Numbered from the stretch's first letter, positions 10,268 through 22,485 are shown. The stretch is 64,000 bases of DNA from Anastrepha obliqua (GCF_027943255.1 NC_072893.1:127719784-127783783), one strand, 5' to 3'. Program-made: numbers and translations. The notes: a model not told the origin generated them from the letters alone.

Positions 10268-11504
10268 AATGGACGAATACACACGAAATAATAGCTTGCA
10301 TCAAAAAAGGAATAAAACATAAAGAAGCACCCGGATATGACTTGATAACAGGAAAAGCATTAGTGGAGCTACCAACCAAGGCATATATATTTTTGCGAAA
10401 CGTTTTTAATGCAATGTTTCGCTTGCAATATTTTCCGAAACTCTGGAAAGTGGCAGAGATTATTGAATTGCCAAAACCGGGTAAAGATCCAACTACGAGT
10501 ACCGTATCACCTTATAGACCAATAAGCTTACTACCGACAATATCTAAAATTGCTGAAAAATTACTGCATGATCGACTAAGCCAATTTCTGGAAAAAAACG
10601 TATAATACCGGATCATCAATTTGGATTTAGAAAAAAACATTCGACTATCCAACAGATCCATAGAATTACAAATAAAATCCAATCAGACCTTGAAAACAAT
10701 TGTTATTGTGCGGCAGTATTCTTAGACGTAGCTAAAGCGTTTGACAAAGTGTGGCACAAAGGCTTACTCCACAAAATAAAAATAATGATTTCTTTTGACT
10801 ACTATCTTATCATAAACAGCTACCTAACTAACCGAAGTTTCTATATCAAATATGACAATCAATGTTCAGATATTCATCAAATAACTGCTGGAGTTCCACA
10901 AGGAAGCGTTCTTGGACCTCTACTATATGTTTTATTCACCGCAGACATACCACCTCCTGACGAAACTAATTCATCAATTGCTACGTTCGCAGACGATACA
11001 ATACTACTGGCATCGGACAAAAGCTTAACTATCGCTACTGAAAAACTGCAGCGATACACAAACGCAGTTAAGGAATGGTTCGATAATTGGTGCCTAAAAA
11101 TAAATGAAGACAAAACCGTACAGGTTATATTTACTACCAAAACAAAATTTACTGCAGTTCCAATTAAAATAAATGGCAAAGCAATTACAATTAAACCAAC
11201 TACTAAATACCTTGGAATACATTTGGATTCAAAACTAAATTGGAATCACCACATAAATCAAAAGATCAAACAAATAAAAGAAAAACTTCGACAACTTCAT
11301 TGGTTAGTCAGCCCGAAATCCAGACTTACTATTCAGAACAAGCTATTATTGCACAAAGCCATGATTAAACCAATCTGGCTATATGGACTATCGGTGTGGA
11401 GAACGGCTAAAAAGTCTCATATAGTCGACAACAATCGAAGATTCTTCGAATTTTTACCATGTCTGACAGGTACACGAAAAATGGTAAATGTGCAAAGGGG
11501 TTAA
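10268..11504 (+). pseudogene. Jockey-type LINE ORF2, reverse transcriptase part (broken)
   Basis: Resumes the outer element. The first segment (to 10605) has EAPGYDLITG and YRPISLLPTISK. A run of A's near 10590-10600 shifts the frame; the next frame reads IIPDHQFGFRKKHST, FLDVAKAFDKVWH, GVPQGSVLGPLLY and the catalytic FADDTILLAS, then TTKYLGIHLDSKLNWN and the thumb region. After about 11440 the expected C-terminal region is shortened and ends at TAA 11502-11504. The frame used before the inner insertion differs from that after it, so the outer copy was probably already shifted. Confidence 0.85.
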
Positions 11505-11644
11505 ATTGCTGTTATATTGTTGTACAATTGTAATTATATAGAGTAAAACTTGTATTGTATCGCTTTGGAACTGGTCATTAAGCGATGTATGTAAATCCAA
11601 CAACGTACTTCAGATGTATAAAATAAAGGGGAACAAAAAAAAAA

Positions 11645-11655
11645 ATATTTTACTC
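11645..11655. repeat. Right target-site duplication of the jockey-type LINE
   Basis: ATATTTTACTC, identical to 3208-3218, directly after the poly(A) tail. Confidence 0.85.
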
Positions 11656-11931
11656 TTTTACGCATTTTTCCGCAAGACATTAGAAAAAATAATGGATTTA
11701 GAAAGAATATAGAATATATTAATGGATATAGATGATTTTTTGTAGATCTCGATTCGATTAATAAACGCTTGGTTATATTTCTAGGTGAATTAAACAAATA
11801 ATAGAACGCTATCGAAATCTTCACGAAGACACCGAAAAAGAAAGGCACTTCTTTGCGCTGTTTGGCGCGACCAGACCGAACCCGCGCAAACGAAATCCGC
11901 TTTAAAAAGTTAACTTTATGAGCAAAAGCGC

Positions 11932-12801
11932 GAACGATCAGTCATAGTCAACTACCTCAGAACAGAATTATAACAAAAATTAAGATGCAAATAGAGTAAT
12001 TCAAATTAGAGTTAAAAGCGTGGGATGCATTTTGCTTCACTTTCATAACCATCTGTACATAGGTAGTTGCCAATAGAATGATTGTAATATTTACTATATC
12101 AAGCATCCCACGCTTTTAACTCTAATTTGAATTACTCTATTTGTATCTTAATTTTTGTTATATGTAATTCTGTTCTGAGGTAGTTGACTATGACTGATCG
12201 TTCCATTTGCTATTACTTCATTATAGGTCTCTTTGTCATTAAAATTTATTTTCTACTTTTTAGTTCGATTAGCAATAAAAGCGTGTTTTTTAGTTTTTTT
12301 AAACTATTTTTTATTTTCTACTTTTTAGTAGATTTGCAAAAAAGCGTGTTTTTTAGTTTCTTTAAACTATTTTTTTTTTATTATGAATGAAAATTATTGT
12401 TATCATTGCAGTCAGTGAATAAATGATTCGATATATTCGTGTTATATTTAATTCCTTTCTTATCGACTGTGAGTCTAAAGCTATGCAGTTATCGGCCGTG
12501 ATAAAGAAGTAATCGGGATGAAGAACTTATTTCGTGGAGGGAGCCTGAGAAACTGATTTACAAGAATAAATAAAGATTTTTCATTTTACAACCAAATTCA
12601 CCTTACTTTTTGCCCACAGTAAAAAAAAGAAAATATTAATCCTGGCAATCCTAATAAGGATTATGCATTGTCATCGGTCCTTGATAGGTATGCAAAATTT
12701 CAAGTCGATTAGAATTTTAGAAGTCAGTGAAAATTAAGCTCAAAGATTCCGTTACATACATACATACATACAACCCGACCTAATAAAAGTGTGTTAAAAA
12801 C
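11932..12801. repeat. Repeat copy A with large inverted duplication (foldback-like)
   Basis: Arms at 11932-12028 and 12103-12203 are nearly perfect reverse complements (about 97-101 bp) around a 74-base spacer. The right arm continues outward into sequence (12204-12370) that also occurs, inverted, at 30222-30414. Inside that part a unit around GCGTGTTTTTTAGTTT is repeated (about 12270-12300 and 12330-12365). 12380-12602 is unshared AT-rich sequence. 12603-12801 matches 30590-30804 closely, including a CATACATA tract and CCGACCTAATAAAAGTGTG. No protein coding is visible; the class is unknown. Confidence 0.7.
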
Positions 12802-15230
12802 ACGTGTAAGAAAAACCAAATTGTCAAAAAAATTAATTTTCTATCTCGCATTTTTTCGTTAAAAAAGGCTGTAAGTAAAATGTTATTTCAAGTAGATTCC
12901 CTGCCGAGGCAATGCAATTATTGTAAGTGGGGAAGTAAGCAATGTCATCGTCGCTTTCAAAAAATCAGCGTAAAACGCGCAAAAAAGGAGATGCTTCAAA
13001 ATTTCGCGAAAAAGATGCACAAAAAATTACCACGCAAAGTGAGGAATTTTTGTAACACATTTTTTCCAGAATTAATTGAACTCTGCAAATATTGAATTTT
13101 ACTTCCTTATGAATTGTTTTTTTTTTTTTTTACTGTAAAAGAGACAATAGTTTATTTAAAATGTGTTTTTGTATGAATGTACGAGCTGACACGATTTAGA
13201 AGTTTGCTATAAAAATCTGTTTTTTCTGCGCGGCTAACTTTTTAAGCCTTATTTTTTGGAAATTGAAACGCATAAGCATTCGATATGAAAAAAATAGGTT
13301 GAGGTGTACGTTTTAGCTTGCTATTTAATCTATGGTTTAACGCAGAGTCCAACTTAGTATTTAACTTATAAGAAACGTACATATAACACTGTGCGATAGC
13401 AATTTTCGGGCCCAAACCAAACCAATTGCAAATAAAAGTACTCCTGTAGGTTTTGGGTATCGGGTCACAATTTTTTTTACAGCGTATTAAAGTTTCGCAA
13501 TATTGATCAAATGCCATATTATTTAATATGGTAAGTACAAATATTGATTTTTCTTAAATTTCGCCTTAGAAGACTTTTAGTAAAATTTAATGATAAATGT
13601 CAACGGGTTAAACCGTTAAGTGACTATTTAACCCACTTTTTAAAAAAAATGTTCAAAAGGCCTCTTAAACTGAGTATTAAAGGGTTAAAATGCTCTACAA
13701 AAAGATTCCTTGGAAAATTTCACTAGGGGTTGTCAAAGGCATTGAGCACCTATGGGTTAAACGTACTTGAAAAAAGGTAACAAATACGAATGTATGTATT
13801 TCATGCATTCCATATCAAATAAAACTCTGAGATGTTTTTGGTGGAAAAAGTGATGGGCTCTGAACACACCACCCGTTCAATTCATTTAGCGAAAATATAA
13901 CAGAACTTGTTAATTTAAGCTATATTCTTAACCTATAACTTCACCTATATGCTCTTTAACGTGTACTATAACTTGTACTGTATACATATAGTATGTCTTG
14001 ACGTATGTACATATACGAGTACTTGTACATTGAATTTTTTTCTTTTTCAAATTTTTTCACTGCTGAAGCTTTAGATTGGACTTTAAAATACCATATCAGA
14101 ATCAAATATATATGTGCATGGTTATGTACCAGCTTAAAAATAATACGCAGACTAGCGAAGATTAAGTGATTCGTCTGCCAATTTAAGCTCATTATTAAGA
14201 GATTATTTGAAATAATTTTCTTCCCAGTATAAGCATGCAAGCATAAACACATAAATATGCATGTATGGAAGGGTGTACCTACGCAATCACATATTTCCGA
14301 CAAGCTACAAGTAACACATGTGAACTTCATTTGCTTGATTTTGTTGCGACCTTGTGGCATATTTACCCTATTTAAATAGGTTTGGTTTTTTATTAGGCAT
14401 ATTTATTTAAATATCTACATACCATTAGCGTGGATTACAACAATCGATCTATAACATTTCATCAAGGGTCAGTTCGGGTTACTAGCTTTCGCTGACGTAC
14501 ATCACTAGCTAATTTTTTGAGTGAAAAAGTTATTTTTGTTTTTGTGGAAAAGCTATTACACGTGTCTATGTAAATAAACAAATGTATTTGTAAGAATACG
14601 ATAACGGCATATGCATACATACACTTACAAATATGTACATGTGCACGAGGTTTTTTAAAGCAATAAAAATAGAAAAGGGCACGGTTCAGGCAATCCTTTG
14701 CCATCGCACCGATAAGTTCTGAATTCTAAGTGGGCGTATTTTTAGAAGCTAAATTTTTTTATTTTTTGTTTTTTGGTTTTAATAAACCCTACTTAGAATG
14801 GAATATAAATAATAAATGAAATGTGCAATTCTTGGAACGGGGCAGAATTGAGATTCGCACATGTAATTAATTCAATTTCAGAAAAATATTCACGTTTGAC
14901 TTTTGGATTTGAATTTTTAAAGCTAATTCAAGCAATATTTTCTACGGGTTGCCAAAGTCTATCACTGCAAAAGTATGTGTTTTGTACTTATTTTCGGGTG
15001 AACAAGTACATTTATAATTTTACTTGTATGTACATATGTACATATGGGATACGTCACAAAAATTCCGTACAAAATGATAAGAAGATTGTCGAGGTTAAAG
15101 TACACAAACATATGTACTTACATCTATGAAATTATTTGCCATGCAGAAAATTCATATGGTTCGCTTTCAATTGCGACGCTTTCTAGTAAATTAGAATCAT
15201 GCTTAGCAATCTGCTAATTTGATAAGCCTA
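12802..15230. other. Intergenic, nothing recognised
   Basis: AT-rich DNA with scattered microsatellites (TGTACATATG types near 14000 and 15030). The 71-codon Lys-rich ORF at 12880-13095 and the Cys-poor ORFs at 13956-14704 match no family I know. Confidence 0.5.
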
Positions 15231-15234
15231 TATA

Positions 15235-15690
15235 CAGGGTGCATACGGCATTTGAGGACATGCATATATGTATGTACATATGTATGTGCATTGCTATAAC
15301 TTCGCGAAACCATTATTTTTCTTTTTGCTCTTTTTTCAGATTAGGCATGGAGGAATACAACTTAACTGAAGAAATGAAGAGCAGTTAGGAAATTAGATTT
15401 AGATTTAGATTTAGACATGTAGGATAGAATCTATAATTTTCTTCATTTCGTTTATTCGTTTATAAGATTCGCGGTGAGTTGCAAGCATTAGGCGACGATA
15501 CAGAATCTGTTGCAAAATGCAAAAAAGGCAAGGAACGTTCTGACCCCCCTGAATTTATGCAACAAAAGCAAGCCATCATTGACGTGGTGGCTTCAATATC
15601 AATGAGGACACTTGTGAAGGAACTTAATGTTTCTGAGCGTCTTATCCGCCAAGTTCTCCATGTCCCAAAATTCAAAATAAGTCTATAAAA
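15235..15690 (+). pseudogene. Fragment of a DDE transposase with helix-turn-helix (Tc1/mariner-like)
   Basis: In 15479-15688 a segment reads QQKQAIIDVVASISMRTLVK followed by ELNVSERLIRQVLHVPKF, the recognition-helix pattern of Tc1/IS630-related transposases. It stops after about 70 codons. The upstream CAGGGTG near 15236 may be a terminal-repeat remnant. A GATTTA tandem run lies at 15390-15415. No catalytic domain remains. Confidence 0.5.
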
Positions 15691-15912
15691 TTCGTTTAAA
15701 GTTTCCTTTGGCTCAAATTTCCCTAATCAGACAAGTTTGGTTAAAACCAAATATCTCCGTAAGTATTTCTCTGATTTTCTTAAAATTTTGACACAGTATT
15801 AAGGACGAATTATGGCTTTAACTCAAAATATAAATTTAACTACATGAGTGGAAATATTTTATCCTAAATGTGATAGAGCCAGCGAACCGCGTCCGTGTTT
15901 ACTAGGGGAATA

Positions 15913-18046
15913 CAGTGCCAGCTCGCTAATCCGAATTAATGATTGCAGACCCTGATTCGGATTAACGAGATATTCGGATTACTGGATGTGCTGTTATTAT
16001 GCTTATAATTCACTATATCCGAAAATAAAACAAAAGCCAGGATTTCAAAACAAATTTATTTTATTTTTATTAATCAACAATGAAAAAATTAAAGATTTTT
16101 ATAAATAGGTACATATGTACATATGTATGTATGTATTTACATATTACGTTTTTTTTACGTAGATAATTTGTGATATAGGTTTGCTTGTCTTTCAGTGCAC
16201 ATGCTTCTAAAGCCTTGTGCCGCAATTCTTTTAGCATTAATATGTAATCTGATTTCAGACCTCGTTCCTTTGCCCAATCTATTGAAATATGTAAGGCCAC
16301 GATATTTAACGTGTTTCGTAATTAAATGCTCTGGTTCCACATTTTCTGTGTCTGACTCTGAACTACTACACGAAGTATTGTCAGAGTTCATAATCCAGCT
16401 AAGAACTTCATCTTCAGAAATATGCACTTCATTGTTGCGGTGAAATAAGTTGGTTATTGTGCGAAATTCTTCTGTTTCTTCAACACGATCATTCTCTGGC
16501 AACTCTTGTTGTAACAATGATAGAGGGATGTTATCATCTGAAGCCCACCTCTGAGATTGAATATGCTTCCAACAAGACTTTATAGAAGAATTGGGCACCC
16601 TGTCCCAAGATCGTTTAAGTAATTCACAAACTGAATTGTTTCAAAAAAATGTCTGAATCATCCGCTACAGAGCTTACCCAAGAGATCTTTTTTGTAAAAC
16701 AGCTTAGTTAGTCGTATCGCATTCTGATCCATGGGTTGAATAATACTAGTAGAATTTAGGGGGAAAAACATAGTTTTATATTGCCCACATTCAGATACCA
16801 GCGGCTCTCCATGACACTTCGCATTATCCAGTAACAATAAAGCTTTTTTGGGCAGATTATTTTCAATTTGATAGTCTTTTACCTGTGATATAAACGATTT
16901 AAAAAACCATTCAGTAAAAATATATGTTGTCATCCATGCATTTTTCGATGCGTAATATTCAACAATATGTTGTTATTTAAACGAACGTGGATTTTTGGAT
17001 TTCCCAACCACAGCAATGTTAAGCTTGTGAGTTCCAGATTTGTTGGCACAGCACAAGGAGGTGATTCTCTCTTTGCTCATTTTGGTACCAGAAGCAGACT
17101 TTTCTTTACAATGCACTAAAGATTTTCCTGGAAACATTTTCCAAAAGAGTCCAGACTCATCAGCATTGTAAATTTGGTCATCAATCAGGTTTTCAGTCTC
17201 GATAATGTCATAGAGCTTATTTTGAAAATCAGGTACAAGATCAGGTCTAGCAGATAAGGATTTGCCGCATATTTTCAAAGTTCGCACAGAAACTCGCTTC
17301 TTAAAATTTTGCAACCATCCGTCACTAGCGTGAAATGATTGATTCGGATACATTTTTTGATGAAGTGATTTAGCTTTTCGTCGTAAAATTTCTGCGAAAA
17401 TGGTTTGATGCCGTGACCGCTTCTCTTCAAACCAAGCATACAACTTAATCTCTAATTCTTCATTCTCTCCCGATTTGAGTGTCTTGCGCTCTTTTAAAAG
17501 TTTAGCATCCGAATTCTCAGCAAATCTTATAAAATAATAAATATGTATGTACAGTAATATTTACAGAATACATTTTTTACACAGGTTTTTTACCTTTTAA
17601 TATTTTCAGCATTTCTTCTTATGTCGCAAATTGTTGAAGCTCCTACACCAAATTTCTTTGCTAAAAATTTTCCTGATTGTCCACGATTTACTTCTTCTAT
17701 TATTTTAAGCTTATCAGCTAATGACAGTGTTTTATGTGCACGTTTTTTTGCCATGTTATTATATTTAAATTGATGTTTTCGCGACTAATACCACAACTAA
17801 ACTATTTGCAACAAGATAAATACACACTTACATACATTGAAGGCTCTGTATTTCAATAATGTCCCGTTAGTTTTAAAATTCCGTTCATGGTTTTGTAAAA
17901 AAACAGGCTCAAAAATAAAAAAACAAAAATTCGGTTTAACGAGCTTGCAACGAATGCGGACTATAGAGCACGTAATGCGTCATAAATTCAATTCGGATTA
18001 CTGGATAATTCGGATTACACACCTTCGGATTAGCGAGCTGGCACTG
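15913..18046 (-). mobile_element. Pogo/Tigger-type DNA transposon, complete ends, TA-flanked
   Basis: 23-bp perfect terminal inverted repeats start CAGTGCCAGCTCGCTAATCC (15913-15935 and, inverted, 18024-18046). Both sides are flanked by TA (15911-15912, 18047-18048), the duplication used by pogo elements. The subterminal motif ATTCGGATTA recurs several times at both ends (15957, 15972, 17991, 18008). The 2134-bp element encodes one transposase on the minus strand, now broken. Confidence 0.93.
16155..17754 (-). pseudogene. Tigger/pogo transposase, disrupted
   Basis: Start ATG at 17754 (MAKKRAHKTLSLADKLKIIE) begins a CENP-B/pogo-type psq helix-turn-helix with LAKKFGVGASTICDIRRN. A likely 68-base intron (GT at 17593, AG ending at 17526) joins it to the second DNA-binding domain (YAWFEEKRSRHQTIFAEILR). 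The DDE domain follows: IYNADESGLFWKMFPGK (first Asp), LLLLDNAKCHG (second Asp) and STSIIQPMDQNAI (third Asp). TAA near 16975 interrupts it in frame between the first and second Asp. A frameshift near 16650 separates the C-terminal part (16155-16598), which holds RVPNSSIKSCWK and a Ser/Glu-rich tail. Not functional as written. Confidence 0.85.
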
Positions 18047-18048
18047 TA

Positions 18049-19589
18049 TATGTATGTATGTAAATACATATCCGCATATGCAGGTGGTTTTAAGTAAGTT
18101 TAAATTTCTTTTAATCAAACACAAAAAAAAAACAAATCTGGACCATTTTAGAATCATTTCACTATTGCAAGAGTTCTATGCTTCATAAATTACCGCATAC
18201 GTCGTGTGAAACAAAATATGTGTGGATGTAAACATAAGTAAAAATATTAAAAAAAAAATACTACGTAATTGAGTATTGCACATTAAGTTGTTTACTTGAT
18301 TTTGTTATTAATATTCGATAGAAAAACATCCATTTCCCCTGCGGCTATTCCGCGAACTTTTAATGACGCATTGTTTGTGTTGTTGAGAGCAATGAAGTCT
18401 AGAAAATTTGTGAAATTTGCCTTTCAATACATATGTATGTATGTGTGTGCATATAAGAGACTGCAAAAATATTGGCTTAGTTTTGTTTTTCTTTTAATAT
18501 TCTGATCAGATAAGAAAGTAATTCGGAAGAAATTAATCACTCACATGAGATATGCAGTATAGCTTGAAATTATTGGAAACGCAAGGCGAGTTGTAACAAA
18601 AGTAAATGCACAGCCAAATGAATGTAGGTGCGCAAAAAGTTACCTCAAGTTAGTTTTATGTGAAATCAGAAGCATTAAGCTAAATTTTCAGGAAATGAAA
18701 CACTAATAGCTCGCAAATTCACAGGGCTGTTATGTTTATCACCGTTGATATTTTCTCGTATTATAGTTTCAATATTCTCAAATTCGGCAAAGTTAATAAT
18801 ATCTTGATAAAAATAATCGGTTGAAACAGGTTCTAATTTTTCCATTCCTTTCGATATTATGGTGTAACTTGAACTGATGAGTGCAAGACTAATGTTAATA
18901 CAAAACAAAAAATAAATGAAAATATCAAAAGCTTAATTCGGTGACCTAGATTTGTTTGCAATAATTTGAAGCCTGAACCTGAACTCAATTGTCAACCTTG
19001 GCGAATTACACATCGATATTGGTAACCCAGTTTTTGCAGTTTGATCATATCATAACATAATCGTGCAGTAATAAAAAGGAAATCGAACTATTTTTTTTGT
19101 GATGGCAAGTGGCGGTAAAATTTTCAATAAAAGCGCAAACAGCGTTCTGGGGTTTCATTTTTGACTGCTTTGAACAAACTTAATGCATAGCCAATCGACT
19201 AAAGACAAACATACATACAAATATATGCCTAAAATTTGTACTGGGAATATTCTAGGGCGTACTACTTAATAGCTGCGAGTAAAGTAGTCGCTTCAAATTT
19301 GTTTAAGCTTTATCGCGTTGGTACAGTGGTACTATGATATTTCATGAAATATTTTCGTCATCAATACTGTTCTTGTTGTTGGTTTAAAAAGTTAGCGGCT
19401 GCAGTGTTATTTTTTGGACGGATATATGAATTCTTATTTCAAACAAACTGTCTTCGGAATCCCAATATCACTGGACATCGCTCCGTAGAATTGCCCGTCG
19501 CTAATATCTTGTATGTTTTCCTTATATACGTAAATAGAGAACCTATGTAGTCTTGAATATCATATGATCAATGATCGCCTGAGTATCTC
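18049..19589. other. Intergenic, nothing recognised
   Basis: AT-rich DNA. A 77-codon minus-strand ORF at 18675-18908 has no domain I recognise. No terminal repeats were found. Confidence 0.5.
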
Positions 19590-19965
19590 AAATAATAGTT
19601 TGGGGAAAATAAATCCTTAATTTTTGCGTAAAATTTTAGCGCAAATGGTTTAATATTCTTTTATGCTTGCTTTTTAGCTCCTGGGCATTGTTACGACTAC
19701 TAAAAAATTGGATTATTTACAGTATCGGCACCATAAACACCATTCACAATTTCAATGGCCTGGCTTGCATTTTCGCCTTTACCAAAGAAAAACTGTAAAA
19801 TGCCCCGAATTTTCTCTTTGCTGACTTCCATTGTTAACACCCTGTAACTCACAACTGAACGGAGCAAACGAAAAACAGCAAAAGAATTTTTTAGTGTGAA
19901 ATTTCACCTTGACAACGCTCATAAACTTTAAACTTAAACTTTTTGTATCATTTGACATTTCACTC
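19590..19965 (-). pseudogene. Mariner fragment, N-terminal end of transposase
   Basis: On the minus strand, after a leader containing GTTGTCAAGGTGAAATTTCA, the reading MEVSKEKIRGILQFFFGKGE then NASQAIEIVNGVYG matches the start of a mariner transposase helix-turn-helix domain. It then ends in TGGGGAAAATAAATCC (19601-19616), an end also found on the intronic element at 57954-58245. The catalytic domain is absent. Confidence 0.65.
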
Positions 19966-20002
19966 ACGAGGTTTGGAAGCCGCGCACTATCGAAAGGTCG
20001 TT

Positions 20003-20036
20003 AGATACGCACCAACCCATTCGTCTACGGCGGTTG
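20003..20036 (-). repeat. Head fragment of the tRNA-derived SINE
   Basis: GCACCAACCCATTCGTCTAC followed by GGCGGTTGCC is the reverse complement of the SINE's 5' end with its A box, as at 60437-60470. The B box and body are absent, so this is a very short fragment or chance similarity. Confidence 0.45.
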
Positions 20037-20173
20037 CCTTACTATCTCAAATATCTTGTCTGCTTTTACTATCTAGAGAAGGTATCTTGAATATCGCATC
20101 AAGGCAGTCAAATACCTCACATCGCTTTGTGATTATCGTCGAACCGTTGTCTAGACATCTCGGTTGCTTTTAA

Positions 20174-20651
20174 TGGGTTATCTAATAAGAGGTGTTGTTT
20201 TGATATTCAAAGAAAAATGCTATTTTTTAATATAAATGATCGGATGCTTATTTAATTATAAAGGGGAAGATGTGCCGTTAATAGTGGAAAATAACATCAG
20301 GCAAATGACCACCACGACGACGCTAACAGGACAATATCCTTTTCATGAAATTTTCCATAACCGAATTGCAAAGTGGCTGCCCTATGTCCTCGATAGCCTC
20401 ACGAATTTCATCTTTGAGGTCTTGAATCTCTTTCACATGGCCGGTGGTCAATTGTGATCACCTCTTCGAGAGATAACAGGGCCCGGAAACTTTTCCCGTA
20501 AAAGATCAAGGGTTTCGTTGTTTGTGTGGCACGTAGCGCCGTCTTGTTGAAAATAAACTTTATCTAGATCAATACCATCCAATTCCGGAGATAAAAAATC
20601 GTTAGTCATTTCTCGATAGCGATAGATAATACCTGTTATTTGAAAACCCTT
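20174..20651 (-). mobile_element. Mariner/Tc1-type deletion derivative W1
   Basis: Both ends keep terminal repeats of the AGGGTTTTCCAATAAGAGG type (slightly mutated). On the minus strand the body codes for part of a DDE transposase: [37 protein letters not shown], then the C-terminal VMENFMKRI. The N-terminal half is missing, and the WPPRSCDLTP segment is partly lost. Shares ends and body with 36181-36689 and 55266-55629. Confidence 0.75.
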
Positions 20652-20836
20652 ATATAAAGAATGTAGGTATAGTCAAGCAATCAAGACATTAATGTTGGCG
20701 GTAAATGGTCAACAAATTTTTTAAATAAATTTCATATGAAATTTCAATCAAATTTTTAATAAATATTATTTATATTTTACTTTATTTTCGATATGAAAGT
20801 TACTGAGAATCCTACTGGGACTAGCTGATGTCTGAA

Positions 20837-21522
20837 GGGGTTATATACAGTTAGAAGGCCGAAAAAATCTAATTGTCCAGAATGTTTTTCTGAGAAAACT
20901 TTTAAATCTATTGATCTAAAAATTTGTACACATATTATGTTATCTTTTAGCTGTATTTTAAGACTTCGTATTAGTAAAAATATTTATTTGGAAAAGAGCT
21001 ACAGCTGATCTCCGGGAGCTTCTCTCAAAAAAGACGTTTTGTGGTGACCACTATATCTCTGAACTGGATCCTCTGAAATTAAAAAACCAAACAGATTTCG
21101 ATAAAGTAATGTTAAATCTAGTAATTAATCGAGGGAATAAGCAAAATAAATTTTTTTGACAAAATGGTGGTTTCCCAAAAGAAAAAAAAAACTATTTTTG
21201 ACCAAAATTTCAGCCTTAAATTGTTTATACAAAAAAAAAAAAAAATCTTCAATTAATAACTAAAAAATATATTTGAGAGACTAATCGGTTTAACCGTTTT
21301 CGAGTAATGTTGGTCACCGACTTTGAAAATAAACGCGTTTAAAGTTTGAAAAGCACTTTACAACGATGAAACGCCTTTACAAATTTGCGCGTAACTTCGA
21401 AAATATTCATCGGAACAATATTACATTTTTTGTGTGTATTCTTAAATAAAATGAATACATATAAATATTTATATGTACATTATGAAAAAAATCGATATTT
21501 TGAAAATTGTAACTGTAACCCC
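20837..21522. mobile_element. GGGGTTA-ended non-autonomous element M1
   Basis: Starts GGGGTTATATACAGTTAG and ends in the inverse CTAACTGT-like sequence, TAACTGTAACCCC, followed by TTAA (21523-21526); the left flank is TGAA, a one-base variant of TTAA. It is 686 bp, AT-rich, with no ORF. It belongs to a group with copies at 32514, 38588, 61242 and 61315. Confidence 0.6.
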
Positions 21523-21526
21523 TTAA

Positions 21527-22384
21527 TTATACATGTTTTTTGGCGAAGTCACATTTGTTTCTAATACATATACATCGTTTTAAAAAATATAATTCCTTAT
21601 TTTCGCTATTCATGAGGCCACGTCATTCCTTTGTGCGCTACCCCAAATATACTGAAGCTAACCACTACTTTCAAAGCTGTAATTTTATTTTCTAAGGCAA
21701 ACGATTTGCAAATGAATATCTAGGAATAAAATTGTTTTCATCTTTGCTGCACAGCATGATAAAGCCAAGCTGTAATTCATTGTGGACTCAGTGTGGCGTG
21801 CAATCAAACCAGAATATTGCCCATCTGGCAGCACATACGCAAGACATTCACTGCTCTGTGACACCAATTGCGCATAGAAGCGCCTGGTGTTTTTTGTTTT
21901 TTTGGTTGTATTCATTTCTTTATTTTCGCGCCGCCACTGACACTTTTGGCACGCGCGGAAAACTTGTTGCAGCACCGTTCCATTGCGCGCTGCAAAACAG
22001 GCAACTCTGAGCAAGGCGGCAACGGCGTATCAGAAGGAAGTTGATTGCTCTGCTTGTTGAATGAACTAAAAATGTGATGGCTTGATGCCCTCATTCTGTT
22101 TTCGTTTGACCACGCCAGGAGAGGTGCCGCTGACGGCGTCTGATGCCAAATCTTGCGGATTGTGCACCTGTTGTGGCAACTTTTAGTTTGCTGGTATTTT
22201 TCTGGAGTGGCACACAAACGGTGGCTAGGATAAAAGATTAGATTGCCGCAGCGAGATTGTAAAATCGGCAGTGTTGAATAACGAGAATTAAATTGGCCAA
22301 AGTAGTCGAATGCATTTGCACGTGGCATTTCGCCTTTTAACCTTGAGAGTTTGAGTTCTAGTCATGCTTCAAGTGTAATTGGCT
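21527..22384. other. Intergenic, nothing recognised
   Basis: Less AT-rich than its surroundings from about 21760 to 22330. Overlapping ORFs of 92-138 codons occur on both strands but none looks like a known protein; it may be single-copy or decayed repeat DNA. Confidence 0.4.
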
Positions 22385-22485
22385 CTTGCACCTTTTTTGG
22401 GGGTTTGACCAAGTTCCTCCTCCAATTTGCGGTGTGCGTCTTGATATTGTTTCACAAATGGCGTTTACCGCAACGAACACTTCCG
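22385..22485 (-). repeat. SINE 3' fragment
   Basis: TTTGCGGTGTGCGTCTTGAT and the nearby CCTCCTCC and CACAAATGG pieces match the 3' half of the SINEs at 45070-45393 and 60437-60771. Only the end proximal to the tail is present. Confidence 0.6.

Larger units (their letters stand above)
3219..11644 (+). mobile_element. Jockey-clade LINE, 5'-truncated, split by an I-type LINE
   Basis: The outer element runs from inside its ORF1 zinc-knuckle region to a poly(A) tail at about 11635-11644, preceded by AATAAA near 11621. It carries ORF1 remains (3219-3610), endonuclease remains (3612-4832) and, after the 5.4-kb inner LINE, reverse-transcriptase remains (10268-11504). Flanking 11-bp duplications at 3208-3218 and 11645-11655 show that it inserted already truncated at its 5' end. 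Stops, frameshifts and internal deletions show it was decaying. The clade call rests on jockey-like zinc-knuckle and RT sequence and the lack of a visible RNase H. Confidence 0.88.

Noticed and set aside
12880..13095. 71-codon Lys/Arg-rich ORF
   Set aside because: Composition follows the A-rich DNA, no domain, and no promoter or related copy was seen.
18675..18908. 77-codon minus-strand ORF
   Set aside because: No recognisable family, no exon partners and no supporting signals.
21912..22328. 138-codon minus-strand ORF in a less AT-rich stretch
   Set aside because: Overlaps another ORF on the opposite strand; neither has a known domain or credible start context.
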